Below are positions 33,741 through 43,056 of a stretch of 64,000 bases of DNA, one piece after another. This DNA is from Kuafuiihalomonas sp964473255. GTDB taxonomy: Bacteria; Myxococcota; Kuafuiibacteriia; Kuafuiibacteriales; Kuafuiibacteriaceae. The notes below the pieces were generated by a model, which did no database searches, was not told the DNA's origin, and saw only the letters and a program-made list of their open reading frames with translations. Position 1 is the stretch's first letter; the number at the start of each line of letters is the position of its first letter. Made by a program: the position numbers and the translations under genes. Where the stretch lies: positions 62,001-126,000 of the forward strand of contig CAYYOT010000004.1 of assembly GCA_964473255.1 (NCBI GenBank), given 5' to 3'.

Positions 33741-35105
33741 GTGGTAGCGTCGAAGGGCGTGGAAGGTCCCAAGACGACGTACGTGGGCAGCGAGATCCAT
33801 CTCGACCGCCCGAAACTGATCGTCCTGAGTGGCCCGCAGAAGGGCCGAGAGGTGTCGCTCGACCGGCTACGTCTCACTCTGGGGTCGGCTTCCGACAACG
33901 ACGTGGTGCTCGAGGGCCTGGCTCCGGTCCACGCCGAGCTCTCGGTGGAGGCCGCTGGGCTGCTCTTTCAGGATCGCTCGGGCGGACGCTCGAAGGTCAA
34001 CGGCTCGGCGATCCACGAGGCGGTCCTCGGACCCGGAGCAACTCTGGAACTCGGCGACGTCGAGATGAAGCTTCAGGACGCGCAGAATGCGCTCGCGGTC
34101 CTGCCCTCCTCGCGAGACCAGTTCGGGGACGCTCGCGGCCGGTCGCTCGCCATGCGAGAAATCTTCGGTGTGCTCGAGGCCATCGCGCCGACCCAGGCCA
34201 CGGTGCTCCTCATGGGGGAGACGGGCACCGGAAAAGACGTCCTCGCCCGGGGCATCCACACCTGCTCGGACCGGAGCGGCGAAAGCATGCAGACGCTGGA
34301 CTGCGGGGCCATCGCGCCGAGCCTCATCGAGAGCGAGCTCTTCGGATACGAGCGGGGCGCGTTCACCGGAGCCGAAGAGCAGCACATCGGGGCGTTCGAG
34401 CGCGCGAATGGAGGAACGTTGTTCCTCGACGAGATCGGAGAACTCCGGTTGGACGTTCAGCCGAAACTGCTTCGAGCGTTGGACGAACAGGAGATCCAGC
34501 GCGTCGGCGGGAGCCAAACCGTGCGTGTCGACGTCCGCGTCGTCGCTGCCACGAAGCGCGACCTCCTCGAAGAAGTGAAGCGCGGCCGCTTCCGCGAGGA
34601 TCTGTGGTTTCGGCTGGCGGTCGTCCCGCTGACACTGCCCCCGCTGCGGCTTCGCCGAGAGGACATCCCTGCCCTGGTGGACACGTTCGTCCAGCGCTTT
34701 CGCGCACAGCACCCCGAATCTCGCGGAACGATCTCACCGGAAGAGGTGTCTCGGCTTCAGGCCCATGACTGGCCCGGCAATGTCCGTGAGCTGAAGAACA
34801 CCGTGGAGCGCGGCCTGTGGATGGCGCAGACGGGTGACGGTGAAGTGCGGTTCCTGCTGCCGAGCCTGCAGCCGCAGGGGCTCGAGGCAGCCACCCCAGC
34901 GGACCACTTCGATCCCGGTCGGTCCTTCTCCGAGCACAAGCAAGCATGGGAAGAGGACTTCGAGCGTTCTTTCCTTCCCTGGCTCCTGGCTCGGGCGGAC
35001 GGGAGCCTCTCCAAAGCAGCGCGGCTCGCGTCCATGGACCGCAAGCATTTGCGGAACCTCCTTCGCCGGCACGGCTTGCGCGACGACGCGGATGGGAGCG
35101 GTTGA
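33741..35105 (+). CDS. FHA-domain sigma-54-dependent transcription activator
   Basis: 454 residues. The N-terminal FHA domain (about 25-105; LTLGSASDNDVVL, VNGSAIHEAVL) replaces the usual response-regulator receiver, so activity should depend on binding a phosphothreonine partner. The AAA+ domain has Walker A GETGTGKD, the sigma-54 contact loop GAFTGA, Walker B GGTLFLDEIGEL and the R-finger region (RFREDLWFRL). The C-terminal Fis-type helix-turn-helix is SLSKAARLASMDRKHLRNLLRRHGL. The GTG at 33741 is used; GTG at 33759 is also possible. A Ser/Thr kinase gene lies 3 kb downstream on the same strand. No -24/-12 promoter was recognised nearby with confidence. Confidence 0.92.
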   Translation: MVASKGVEGPKTTYVGSEIHLDRPKLIVLSGPQKGREVSLDRLRLTLGSASDNDVVLEGLAPVHAELSVEAAGLLFQDRSGGRSKVNGSAIHEAVLGPGATLELGDVEMKLQDAQNALAVLPSSRDQFGDARGRSLAMREIFGVLEAIAPTQATVLLMGETGTGKDVLARGIHTCSDRSGESMQTLDCGAIAPSLIESELFGYERGAFTGAEEQHIGAFERANGGTLFLDEIGELRLDVQPKLLRALDEQEIQRVGGSQTVRVDVRVVAATKRDLLEEVKRGRFREDLWFRLAVVPLTLPPLRLRREDIPALVDTFVQRFRAQHPESRGTISPEEVSRLQAHDWPGNVRELKNTVERGLWMAQTGDGEVRFLLPSLQPQGLEAATPADHFDPGRSFSEHKQAWEEDFERSFLPWLLARADGSLSKAARLASMDRKHLRNLLRRHGLRDDADGSG

Positions 35106-35145
35106 CCGCATCGTCGGCGTCGGTTGAGCTTCCGCCACGACGCCG

Positions 35146-36456
35146 ATGGCGCTCCTGTACATGAGCATGGCGGGCGAGGGCCGCGGCCACGCCACGCGGA
35201 TGCGAGCTCTCGTGGAAGCGCTCCGCTCCCGGCACCGCATCCGCCTGTTCGCTCCTGGAGCTGCCTACGACCTGCTCTCTCCGGCGTACCGCGACACCGA
35301 AGTGCAGGTCACTCCGATTCCCGGACTGCCCAACGTCTACTCTTCGGAGCGGGAGCTCAACTATGCGGCTACACTCCGAAAGTCGGCTCACTTCTTTCGG
35401 CGGCTCCCCAGCGTGCTGCGGCGGCTCCAGACCGAGTTTTCTCGGGAGCGTCCCGACCTGGTCGTCTGCGACTTCGAGCCCGTGCTCCCGCGCGCCGCGG
35501 ATCGATGCCGCGTGCCGTGTATGGTCGTCGATCATCAGCACTTTCTCATCGTGAGCGATCTCTCGGAGCTGCCGCTCCGGCTGAGATTCCACGCCACCAC
35601 GCTCGGTTGGGTCGTCCGCTTCATCTACCGACGTCCGCGGACGGTGGTCCTGTCCTCGTTCCACACGGCGCCCCTCAAGCCCGGGACCCGCTCGGTTCGT
35701 CAGGTTGGCCCCTTCCTGCGACCGAGCGTCCTGCGCGCTCGCCCTGGGCCGGGTCGGCATCTGCTGGTGTATCTGCGGAGATTTGCTCCACCGAAGCTCT
35801 TGGAGGGACTGTTCCGATTGGGCCGACCAACCATCATCTATGGACTCGGCGCGCTCCCTGCCGAAGGGAGCCTGACCTTCAAGGACGTGGAAGAGGATGC
35901 GTTCGTGGCCGATCTCGCGAGCGCCCAAGCTCTGATCACCACCGCCGGCAATCAGATCGTGGGCGAAGCCATGTACCTGGAGAAGCCGGTGCTCGCCATG
36001 CCGGAGGCCAACAACTTCGAGCAAGCGATCAATGCGCATTTCCTCGTCGAGAGCGGGGCCGGTATCGCCGTCCCCCTGGAGGAGTGTGGCTTCGAGCAGC
36101 TCGTCGATTTCGTCGCTCGTCTGTCCCAGTTTCGCGCCCTACCGCGAACGACACGTTCGAACGGAACGCCCGACGCGGTGGAAGCCATCGAGGGTGAGCT
36201 CGCGCGGCTGGACGGGCCGCCTCCCGCGAAGGGCGAAGCCGCTCAGCGGACGACGATGTCGGCGCGTTCGAACGACACGGTTCCGTTGACGACCCCGAAA
36301 GCCACCCCGCCCGCCCGAGGAGCGGGCGTTTCGCAAAGCTGCTCCTCGGAGCCGTCGGCGCCGAGGTCGAGCGTGACGCGCGTCCCGCCCGCCGAGCGGC
36401 GAATGCGAACCTCGATCGGTCCCGCTTCCCCGAGTTCCGGCAGCAAGACTGGTTGA
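35146..36456 (+). CDS. MJ1255-type glycosyltransferase (GT28/GT1-like fold)
   Basis: 436 residues. The start LLYMSMAGEGRGHATRM is the Gly-rich substrate loop of this glycosyltransferase group (GEGRGHATR). Further marks are VVCDFEPVLPRAADR and, in the C-terminal donor domain, ALITTAGNQIVGEAMYLEKPVLAMPE, which matches the conserved G-x-x-x-x-E-A nucleotide-sugar region. The enzyme part ends near residue 360. The last 70 or so residues are Ser/Thr/Pro-rich, and their DNA is antisense to the end of the convergent lipoprotein gene (214-base overlap). This suggests the original stop was lost and the frame extended. Confidence 0.82.
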   Translation: MALLYMSMAGEGRGHATRMRALVEALRSRHRIRLFAPGAAYDLLSPAYRDTEVQVTPIPGLPNVYSSERELNYAATLRKSAHFFRRLPSVLRRLQTEFSRERPDLVVCDFEPVLPRAADRCRVPCMVVDHQHFLIVSDLSELPLRLRFHATTLGWVVRFIYRRPRTVVLSSFHTAPLKPGTRSVRQVGPFLRPSVLRARPGPGRHLLVYLRRFAPPKLLEGLFRLGRPTIIYGLGALPAEGSLTFKDVEEDAFVADLASAQALITTAGNQIVGEAMYLEKPVLAMPEANNFEQAINAHFLVESGAGIAVPLEECGFEQLVDFVARLSQFRALPRTTRSNGTPDAVEAIEGELARLDGPPPAKGEAAQRTTMSARSNDTVPLTTPKATPPARGAGVSQSCSSEPSAPRSSVTRVPPAERRMRTSIGPASPSSGSKTG

Positions 36457-38189
36457 CAAACGATCCGCGATCCGCCGCGACGAAGAGGCGAACGGACGAC
36501 CTGGGGAGCCGTCTGCAGCACGTAGTGGTCGTAGTCGCCGGAGGCGAGCCCGAAGACCAGCGAGGGTCGCGCGGCTCCGTCCTCCCGGCGGTACGTCACG
36601 GTCAGATCGAAATCGACGACGCTGCCGACGAGGAACGTCACCAGTTCGCCGGGTACGGGGTCGAGGGCGAAGCCCCTCGGTCCTTCGACGACGAGTCGAC
36701 CTTGGTCGAACGAAGCCGCCCCAGGACGCTGAGGAATCAGGCCCGACGGTAGACCCTCGCTCGGTTCACGGATGCCCGGGGCCGTCCGCGCGAGAACCCC
36801 GCTGGGTCCCGAGTGAAAGCTCCAAACGCTTCCGTCCTCGCCCTCCAGGTATGCGAGCCCCGGGGCGAGCGTGGCTCCCACCAAAGCGCCGACCTCCGCG
36901 GGAGGGCGCGGGACCGTCTGCAGCGCCTGGGGCAAGAGTCGAATCCACGTGAGGTCTTGGTCGGGCGTCGAAGGCACGAAGAGCAGACTGCCGTCCATCA
37001 AGTCCAGGAGCTCACCAGGCCCGGGCGCCGCCGCTGCACCGAGCGGATCTGCCGGGCGGAACGCTCCGGAAAGATCGGGGTCGAGCGACAGACCACTGAT
37101 GAAGTCGATCGGTCCGTCCTGTCCGACACCGCCGGCAACGATGAGGGCGCCGGATGCGATCGCAGCCACGGCCAGGTCGGAGCGTCCGTCGTCGAAGACC
37201 GTCGTAACCGCGACCGCGCGACCGCTGCTGAAGTCGAAGACCGACACATCCTGAAGTCGGGCAGTCGTCGCGGTCGTCGCGCGACCACCGACGAACGCCG
37301 CCCGATTCCCGGCGATCGGCGCAGCGGCCGAGGCCCCACGGGGGCGATCCAGATTGCCGACGGGATCCACGCGCGCGGGCCGGATCGATGGGTCGGCGAG
37401 CTGGACCTCGGTCCGAGCGACGGTTTCCGTGGTGCCGCCTCCGACGACCACGTTCGCACCGGGAAGCGCAGCGACGGCTGCACCCGGTGGATAGTCACCC
37501 ACCCACGGTTCCTCATGGGGCAGCGGTCGGTCTGGCGCATACACGGCGATCAGATCGGCATCCACGAAGCCACCGCACGCCTCGCCCGTGCGTCCGCCGA
37601 GGACGGCAGCCGAGCCGTCGACCAGACTGACGCCACGCGCTCCGATACGGGCATCGCGCACCACCCCCCGGGGCGCCGGTGCGTCGACGATCCCGACCTC
37701 GATCAGGTCTTTCCTCGGACAACCGTCGATTCCGACGCCCCCGCCGAAGACCACGCGATCTCCGACTCGGACGGCGTACCCTTCCCGACGCGGACCGATG
37801 CCCTCGCCGACGAGCGCCAATCGGCCCACGGAACTGAAGTAGATGGGAATGGGTCCCGCCGGCGGATCGCGAACGACATCCAGCTCCGGGCTGATCCCGG
37901 AGGCAACCACGCGGTCGTCCGAGTCGAGCCCAACGACGATCAGGCGGTCGAAGGTGGGAGCGAGAGTCGCGACCGAGACCGGACCCTGGTCCCAGGGCCA
38001 TCGTCCGAGATCGACCTGCTCTCCCTCGGCGATGGCCGAGACCTGCAGATCCGCGACACCGAAGAATGGGTCGGGATCGAGCGGACGCTGAAGTTCGAGC
38101 CGCAAATCGACCGAGCGCGAGCAGGCGAGCATGGCCCCGCCGGCAACGAGGGCGATCAAAGAGATGCGTGGGACCGCCATCATTGCCAT
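36243..38189 (-). CDS. Large Kelch-like beta-propeller lipoprotein
   Basis: 648 residues. A lipoprotein signal ends in MLAC (C23). The middle contains repeated short units around GG in beta-strand context (VVFGGGV, AAVLGGRT, VVVGGGT, AAFVGGRA, LIVAGGV), spaced about 50 residues apart, as in Kelch/galactose-oxidase propellers. The last 160 residues form a different beta-rich, laminin-G-like domain (GLASGDYDHYVLQ; VAFGVVNGTVSFERADIVV), as in concanavalin-type lectin folds. Likely surface-exposed; ligand unknown. It ends inside the convergent glycosyltransferase frame. Confidence 0.78.
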   Translation of the reverse strand: MAMMAVPRISLIALVAGGAMLACSRSVDLRLELQRPLDPDPFFGVADLQVSAIAEGEQVDLGRWPWDQGPVSVATLAPTFDRLIVVGLDSDDRVVASGISPELDVVRDPPAGPIPIYFSSVGRLALVGEGIGPRREGYAVRVGDRVVFGGGVGIDGCPRKDLIEVGIVDAPAPRGVVRDARIGARGVSLVDGSAAVLGGRTGEACGGFVDADLIAVYAPDRPLPHEEPWVGDYPPGAAVAALPGANVVVGGGTTETVARTEVQLADPSIRPARVDPVGNLDRPRGASAAAPIAGNRAAFVGGRATTATTARLQDVSVFDFSSGRAVAVTTVFDDGRSDLAVAAIASGALIVAGGVGQDGPIDFISGLSLDPDLSGAFRPADPLGAAAAPGPGELLDLMDGSLLFVPSTPDQDLTWIRLLPQALQTVPRPPAEVGALVGATLAPGLAYLEGEDGSVWSFHSGPSGVLARTAPGIREPSEGLPSGLIPQRPGAASFDQGRLVVEGPRGFALDPVPGELVTFLVGSVVDFDLTVTYRREDGAARPSLVFGLASGDYDHYVLQTAPQVVRSPLRRGGSRIVCQPVLLPELGEAGPIEVRIRRSAGGTRVTLDLGADGSEEQLCETPAPRAGGVAFGVVNGTVSFERADIVVR

Positions 38190-38272
38190 GTCCCCCAGCC
38201 CGAGGCATAGTTCCAGCCCGAGGCGAGCAGCGGGGCGTCATGGATTGTCCCCGCTCGCGCGGCTGAGGCCAA

Positions 38273-40087
38273 GTGTTCCAGCCTACCACCTTTGGTAAGT
38301 ACTTCCTGACCCGTCGACTGGCCGTCGGCGGCATGGCCGAGGTGTTCCTGGCCAAGCTCTACGGAGCGGACGGCTTCGAAAAAGATCTCGTCATCAAGCA
38401 GATTCTGCCGCAGCACGCGAAAGACCCTGAGTTCGTTCAGAGCTTCGTGGGCGAAGCCAAGATCGCGGTCAGCCTGAACCACGCCAACATCGTGGGGATC
38501 TACGAACTGGGCCGGGTCGACGGGACCTACTTCATCGCCATGGAGTACGTCGACGGTCTCGACGTCTTCCTGACCAGCGAAGCCGCCCGCAAATACGGCG
38601 AGGTCCTGACGCCGGGAATGGCTCTGCTGGTGTGCGAGGAAGTCGCGAAGGGTCTGGATTACGCTCATCGCAAGCGGGACCCCACCGGGCACCTCTTGGG
38701 CCTCGTTCATCGCGATCTGAATCCCCGAAACGTTCTCATCTCCCGCGAGGGCGAAGTGAAGATCCTCGACTTCGGGATCGCCAAGACCGCGTCCCGCGCC
38801 GCGGAGATGCCGAAGACCCGCGCCGGTGTGGTCAAGGGAACGACCGGCTACATGTCGCCCGAGCAGGCCACGGGCAAAGACGTCGACGCCCGCACGGACA
38901 TCTATCAGGCCGGGCTCCTCTTGTACGAGCTGCTCACGGGAGAAGCGCTCTTTTGGCGACCCGACGAAGAGATCACTCGGTCGCTGATGCGACGCCACGA
39001 GGTCCCCATGCCTTCCCAGTTCTCGGAGACGCTTCCGCCCGAGGTCGACGAGATCTGTACGACGTGTCTGGCCCGCCAGCCGGACGACCGCCCAGCATCG
39101 GCCGCCGACCTCGCGCAGCGTCTCGCCCGGCTTCGCTTCCTCTACTACCCCGATGAGGACCACCGAAAGCTCGGCGCACTCGTCACCCGATTGATCGCAA
39201 AGCGCGAGGAGGAGGTCGCACGCACGCAAATCCCGTCGGACATCCCGAACACCGTCGAGCTGTCCGAAGTCATCTCCCAGGCGATCGAGCACTCGATCTC
39301 GGATGACATCGAGACGATCGCGACCCGCTTTCCCTCGGCCGATCTGTCGGAACCAGGCTCAGCCCCCCTCCAGGTCAAGAGCGACCAGACGGTGCAGCCG
39401 ACACCGGCGTTCGGCACCGAGAACCCGCTCGAGACGCCGGCGCCCGAACCGACCGCGGTGCCCGTGGCACCACTGGCATACGGGCCGACCGATTCATCGG
39501 ATGTCGAACCAGCCGACGTTGCGGAGGTTGCTCTCGTTCCCGAACGACGTTGGATGTTGGCCGCAGGCAGCGCGGCCGCCGTCGTCGTCTTGGGTTTGGC
39601 GCTTTGGGCTACGGTCGGCGGCGGGACGACGGCCGAACCGGAACCCGTCCGACCCGCGCCCGTCTCGTCGGTCTCCGGTCCGACGGCCGTGACGGCAGTG
39701 CTGGACGCCGGAGCGCCCCGTGACGCCGGGGGCGAGGTTGCCCTCACGGCGGCCGAAGCATCGGGTTCCGATGAGGTCACGTCGATACGTCGGACGCCCC
39801 GTACCTTCGGCGAAGCCACCGTCGCCTTCGGAACGCGCTCCTGCTCCAGCCGGGTTACCGTCGACGGCAAGATCGTGACCCGCACGACTCCGTCGTACGA
39901 CCATCGACTTCCGGCGGGCCGGCATCGCATCGTCATCGAAGGAACCAGCTGCCCGCCGATCGAACGGCCGGGCTCCCTGCGGCGTGCCATCCCGGTCGTC
40001 GTCTCCGACGTGATGCTCGAGGCCGACCGCAACGTGAAGATCATTGCCGATTTCGAGAAGGACCGACTGATCGTCAAGAGCTACTGA
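38273..40087 (+). CDS. Transmembrane Ser/Thr protein kinase with PEGA-like extracytoplasmic end
   Basis: 604 residues, GTG start with GAGG five bases upstream. Hanks-type kinase: glycine loop LAVGGMAEV (16-24), ATP-binding K42, catalytic HRDLNPRN (146-153), DFG (166-168), activation segment ending GYMSPEQ, then DIYQAGLLLYELLTG. All key residues are present. A long Pro-rich linker leads to one membrane helix (AAAVVVLGLALWATVGG, about 425-447) and a C-terminal beta domain with SCSSRVTVDGK and LPAGRHRIVIEG, the PEGA style. It likely senses an envelope signal and phosphorylates Thr on cytoplasmic partners; FHA proteins nearby are candidates (inference). Confidence 0.93.
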   Translation: MFQPTTFGKYFLTRRLAVGGMAEVFLAKLYGADGFEKDLVIKQILPQHAKDPEFVQSFVGEAKIAVSLNHANIVGIYELGRVDGTYFIAMEYVDGLDVFLTSEAARKYGEVLTPGMALLVCEEVAKGLDYAHRKRDPTGHLLGLVHRDLNPRNVLISREGEVKILDFGIAKTASRAAEMPKTRAGVVKGTTGYMSPEQATGKDVDARTDIYQAGLLLYELLTGEALFWRPDEEITRSLMRRHEVPMPSQFSETLPPEVDEICTTCLARQPDDRPASAADLAQRLARLRFLYYPDEDHRKLGALVTRLIAKREEEVARTQIPSDIPNTVELSEVISQAIEHSISDDIETIATRFPSADLSEPGSAPLQVKSDQTVQPTPAFGTENPLETPAPEPTAVPVAPLAYGPTDSSDVEPADVAEVALVPERRWMLAAGSAAAVVVLGLALWATVGGGTTAEPEPVRPAPVSSVSGPTAVTAVLDAGAPRDAGGEVALTAAEASGSDEVTSIRRTPRTFGEATVAFGTRSCSSRVTVDGKIVTRTTPSYDHRLPAGRHRIVIEGTSCPPIERPGSLRRAIPVVVSDVMLEADRNVKIIADFEKDRLIVKSY

Positions 40088-40108
40088 CACCGACGGCGCC
40101 GTGAAGAG

Positions 40109-40128
40109 GACGGAAACGACGTTCCGTC
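40109..40128. terminator. Short hairpin between convergent genes
   Basis: A perfect 7-base-pair inverted repeat, GACGGAA and TTCCGTC around a 6-base loop, sits between the stops of the kinase and PmbA genes. It has no T-tract on either side, so it is at most a weak or Rho-assisted bidirectional terminator. Confidence 0.35.
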
Positions 40129-40129
40129 G

Positions 40130-41476
40130 TCAGGTCAGCATCAAATCGTGCACCAGGAGCGGCGGGACCACGGCTCCCGCCGCCCACCGAGGAAGCCCGA
40201 GGGCTTCGATGCGATTCAGCAGACCGATGACGTCGACGGTGGCCGCCATCGGCGGAGCCAAGCCGGCGACCTCGCCGCGGTGGATCAGATGCGGTGCACC
40301 GCGCGTTGCGCCGATGACTCGGACCGTCTGGCTGTCGATCAACCGGAGGCTCTCGAAATCGCGAATGCAGATCCCCTGATCGACCCGAGCCACCAGCTCG
40401 GAGATACTGTTGTCTTCGCCGGCCATCACGAGATGGCTCGCCCCCTCGTAGCCCCAAAAGTCATCGGCCGCTCGCCGGTGCCCCGTCGGGCGCTCATCCA
40501 TCTGGGCCGCGGTCGACCAGGCGTAGACGGCGGCGCGCGCCTGACCTTCCTCGATGATCTGAACCCGCTTTCGAGCGACGCCTTCGACGTCGAACGGCAC
40601 ACCGCGATGGTCGGGATGATTGAAGTCGTCTTCGAGCTGGACCCGCGGGTCGACGATCGACTGTCCGAGATGATCCGACAAAAACGACGCACCGGCGGCG
40701 GCCATTCGCGCCCCGCAGGTCCGACCCAAGAAGCTGATGAGACGGGCGACGGCCGGTTCCTCCAAGACGGCAACGTAACGGCCGGGACGGAGCGCCACGT
40801 GTCGAGCCGGGACATCGAGTTGTTCGAGCGCTAGCTCGACCATTTCCTCGACGTCGAGCTCGTCCCGCGACCACGAGCTGGCGTCCGCTCGACCCCGACC
40901 CAGGTCGGCATGCCCGAACTCCATCTCCACGTCGATCCGCGTACGCGGATGGTATGCGAGAAGGCCGCGCGTATTCGCGATGGCGTACGGGACAGGCACC
41001 CCATCGGGATCGAATGTTCCTCGGGTGACGCGAACGCGACCCCGCGTGGATACGTGTCGTTCCTTGGCGGCAAGCACGGCTCGCGCAGCGAGACCGGTGC
41101 GTTCGATCGGGCCGAGGGCCGCGGTCGCTGCATCGTAGGCCGAGACTTCTTCGTAGTTTTGCGGGTCGGGCAACATGCCGTTCGTCTCCGCACCCTTTTC
41201 CAAAGACGCGACGCGCGACTTCGCGGACACGATGGCCTCCGCCACGCCATCGGTCGAGAAGTCGGACGTGGCCACCCGAGACACTCCACCCTGATGGGCG
41301 ATGCGGACGGTCAGAAGCTCGAGCCTTCGGTCGTGCGCGTCCCGGATCCCGGAAGCATCGAACTCCGTGCTCCCGACCTCACCGCCGAGCAGCGCGATCT
41401 CCGCCTCGTCGACGCCTTGCGATGCCTCGGCCAGGGCCGCTTCGAGAATGCGGAAGGCTGCTTCCTGGGCGTGCAT
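40130..41476 (-). CDS. pmbA: PmbA/TldE family protein
   Basis: 448 residues. Partner-type subunit of the TldD-TldE metalloprotease, which trims peptides such as microcin B17 precursor and CcdA. Family features: VRIAHQGGVSRVATSDFS, PVPYAIANTRGLLAYHPRT, RPGRYVAVLEEPAVARLISFLG, SFLSDHLGQSIVDPRV and DFWGYEGASHLVMAGEDNSISELV. The family normally lacks the HExxxH motif, and this one does too. The ATG giving MHAQEAAFR was chosen; it is 4 bases after the TldD stop, so the two subunits are co-expressed. Confidence 0.87.
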   Translation of the reverse strand: MHAQEAAFRILEAALAEASQGVDEAEIALLGGEVGSTEFDASGIRDAHDRRLELLTVRIAHQGGVSRVATSDFSTDGVAEAIVSAKSRVASLEKGAETNGMLPDPQNYEEVSAYDAATAALGPIERTGLAARAVLAAKERHVSTRGRVRVTRGTFDPDGVPVPYAIANTRGLLAYHPRTRIDVEMEFGHADLGRGRADASSWSRDELDVEEMVELALEQLDVPARHVALRPGRYVAVLEEPAVARLISFLGRTCGARMAAAGASFLSDHLGQSIVDPRVQLEDDFNHPDHRGVPFDVEGVARKRVQIIEEGQARAAVYAWSTAAQMDERPTGHRRAADDFWGYEGASHLVMAGEDNSISELVARVDQGICIRDFESLRLIDSQTVRVIGATRGAPHLIHRGEVAGLAPPMAATVDVIGLLNRIEALGLPRWAAGAVVPPLLVHDLMLT

Positions 41477-41480
41477 GACC

Positions 41481-43013
41481 TCAGTACCGATCCTTTCGCG
41501 CCGTTCGCCGCCAGCTCCTCCTGCGCGGAGGAGCCGAGCTGCGCAGTAACCCGTCCGGTAGACGAAAGCGGCCGGCGGGCAGGCCCGTCGTCGCATCGCC
41601 CACCTGCGCATCGCGGACGCGCAGGGGCGGTACCGCCGCCCCGACGACCAGGCCGGCATCATCGAGGTAGCCGTACGTGCCCTGAGCGTCCCGGGGCCCG
41701 AGCGCGTCGACCGTCGTGAAGAACTCGAGCACGTGACCGCCGTAGATCAGATCGCGGACGGGCTCGATCGGCCGACCGTCGCGAATGAGCCAAGCGCGGC
41801 CCCCGACCGCCGTGAACGATCCATCGGGAAGGCTTTCGAGGTGCGAAAGCGATTCCACGAGGATTCCGTGCGACGTGTCGGCGACGAGGGCCTCGAGGCT
41901 TTCCGCCTCGCCGCCGTCCATCACCCAGTTAGACGGCGACACCCGAGGGGGCGCATCCCAGGCCGGCGCCCGCATGCTCGCCGTCGGTCGTTCGAGACCT
42001 GCCCGCGCAGCGCCCGAACGGGAGCAGAGGCCGCGGGCAAAGCAGCCATCTTCGAGCAGGGTGACCGGCTCGGACGGTATGGCCTCGTCGTCGTACGCAT
42101 AGTTCGCTGCCCCACCGGGAAACTGTGAATCGACGGACAGGCGCATCCCCGCGGGGCCCAAGCGTCGACCAACGAAACCGCCGAGTTCAGCGCTCCGGGC
42201 CGCGCCATGGCCCGGGCGATCCATGTCGAAGACGTCGCCCATGATCGATAGGTGGGCAGCCGTGACCGCCGGCGCCAGGACCAGCGACATCCCGCCGGAG
42301 GGCGCGACCGAGGCGCGGGTCTGCTCGACGATGGCGGCGCCCAGGTCGTCTGCTCGACGCGCGGGGTCCAGCTCGTCGATGAACTCCCAGCCCTTGGCCG
42401 CCATCGCCCGGATCCGACCGTTCGGGTAGCCGAGCGAAAGGAGACGATCGCCATCGGATGCGCCCGCTTCGATGAGGAGCGATGTCCAGAGCTTGTCCTG
42501 CTCGACCTCCGCGCCCTCGGAGGTCACGACGATCGAATGGCGGCGCTCGAAGCCCAGGTGACTTCGCGCCATGACGACCGCGGGACTGCGGCGAAGGTTG
42601 GCGTCCACGGTTCGTAGCAGGTCGACTTTCTCGTTCAGCGGCACTGTCGCCGGGTCGCGCTCGTGCTGCGTGCGATGCAGACCGCGGATGGGTTCGGCCT
42701 CCACGATCTCGTCGCCGTGCTCGGCAAGGACGGAGGCCGCTTGCGCCGCGGACACCGCCCGCCGGGCGAGGACCGCCGCATCATGGCGATTCGGCTCGGC
42801 CACCGCCGCGAATCCCCAAGCCCCGTGAGCGAGCACGCGAAGGCCAAGACCGCGGTCGGCGCGAACGCGGGAGCGGACCCAGTCGCCGCTGTGGACACGC
42901 AGGTCCTCGCGGCTGACCCACTCGTAGCGGCCCGCCGCGAAGACGGCCCCCAGGCGGACCGCTTCTTCGACGGCGATGTACGCCAGCTCCAGTGCCAGGG
43001 ATTGACTGTACAA
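41481..43013 (-). CDS. tldD: TldD-like protein without the HExxxH motif
   Basis: 510 residues. Shows TldD-family structure: LELAYIAVEEAVRLGA, HGAWGFAAVAEPNRHDAA, RADDLGAAIVEQ, a beta-rich C-terminal domain with DDEAIPSEPVTLLEDGCF, and GGRAWLIRDGRPIEPVRDLIYGGHVLEFF. In active TldD the segment after the strand reads HExxxH (LLHEAVGHxLE); here the same place reads LAPAVTAAHLS, so the metal-binding His/Glu are gone. The start codon is TTG, supported by GAGAGGAG five bases before it. It probably still forms a complex with the PmbA encoded 4 bases downstream, but proteolysis by the known mechanism is unlikely. Confidence 0.82.
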   Translation of the reverse strand: MYSQSLALELAYIAVEEAVRLGAVFAAGRYEWVSREDLRVHSGDWVRSRVRADRGLGLRVLAHGAWGFAAVAEPNRHDAAVLARRAVSAAQAASVLAEHGDEIVEAEPIRGLHRTQHERDPATVPLNEKVDLLRTVDANLRRSPAVVMARSHLGFERRHSIVVTSEGAEVEQDKLWTSLLIEAGASDGDRLLSLGYPNGRIRAMAAKGWEFIDELDPARRADDLGAAIVEQTRASVAPSGGMSLVLAPAVTAAHLSIMGDVFDMDRPGHGAARSAELGGFVGRRLGPAGMRLSVDSQFPGGAANYAYDDEAIPSEPVTLLEDGCFARGLCSRSGAARAGLERPTASMRAPAWDAPPRVSPSNWVMDGGEAESLEALVADTSHGILVESLSHLESLPDGSFTAVGGRAWLIRDGRPIEPVRDLIYGGHVLEFFTTVDALGPRDAQGTYGYLDDAGLVVGAAVPPLRVRDAQVGDATTGLPAGRFRLPDGLLRSSAPPRRRSWRRTARKDRY

Positions 43014-43018
43014 CGCGA

Positions 43019-43026
43019 CTCCTCTC
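43019..43026 (-). promoter_or_regulatory. Ribosome binding site fixing the TTG start of tldD
   Basis: GAGAGGAG on the minus strand, five bases before TTG at 43013. The strong match and ideal spacing favour the TTG start over later GTG codons. Confidence 0.75.
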
Positions 43027-43056
43027 GGCGGCCCAGGTTCCCCGCCATGCGGTTAT

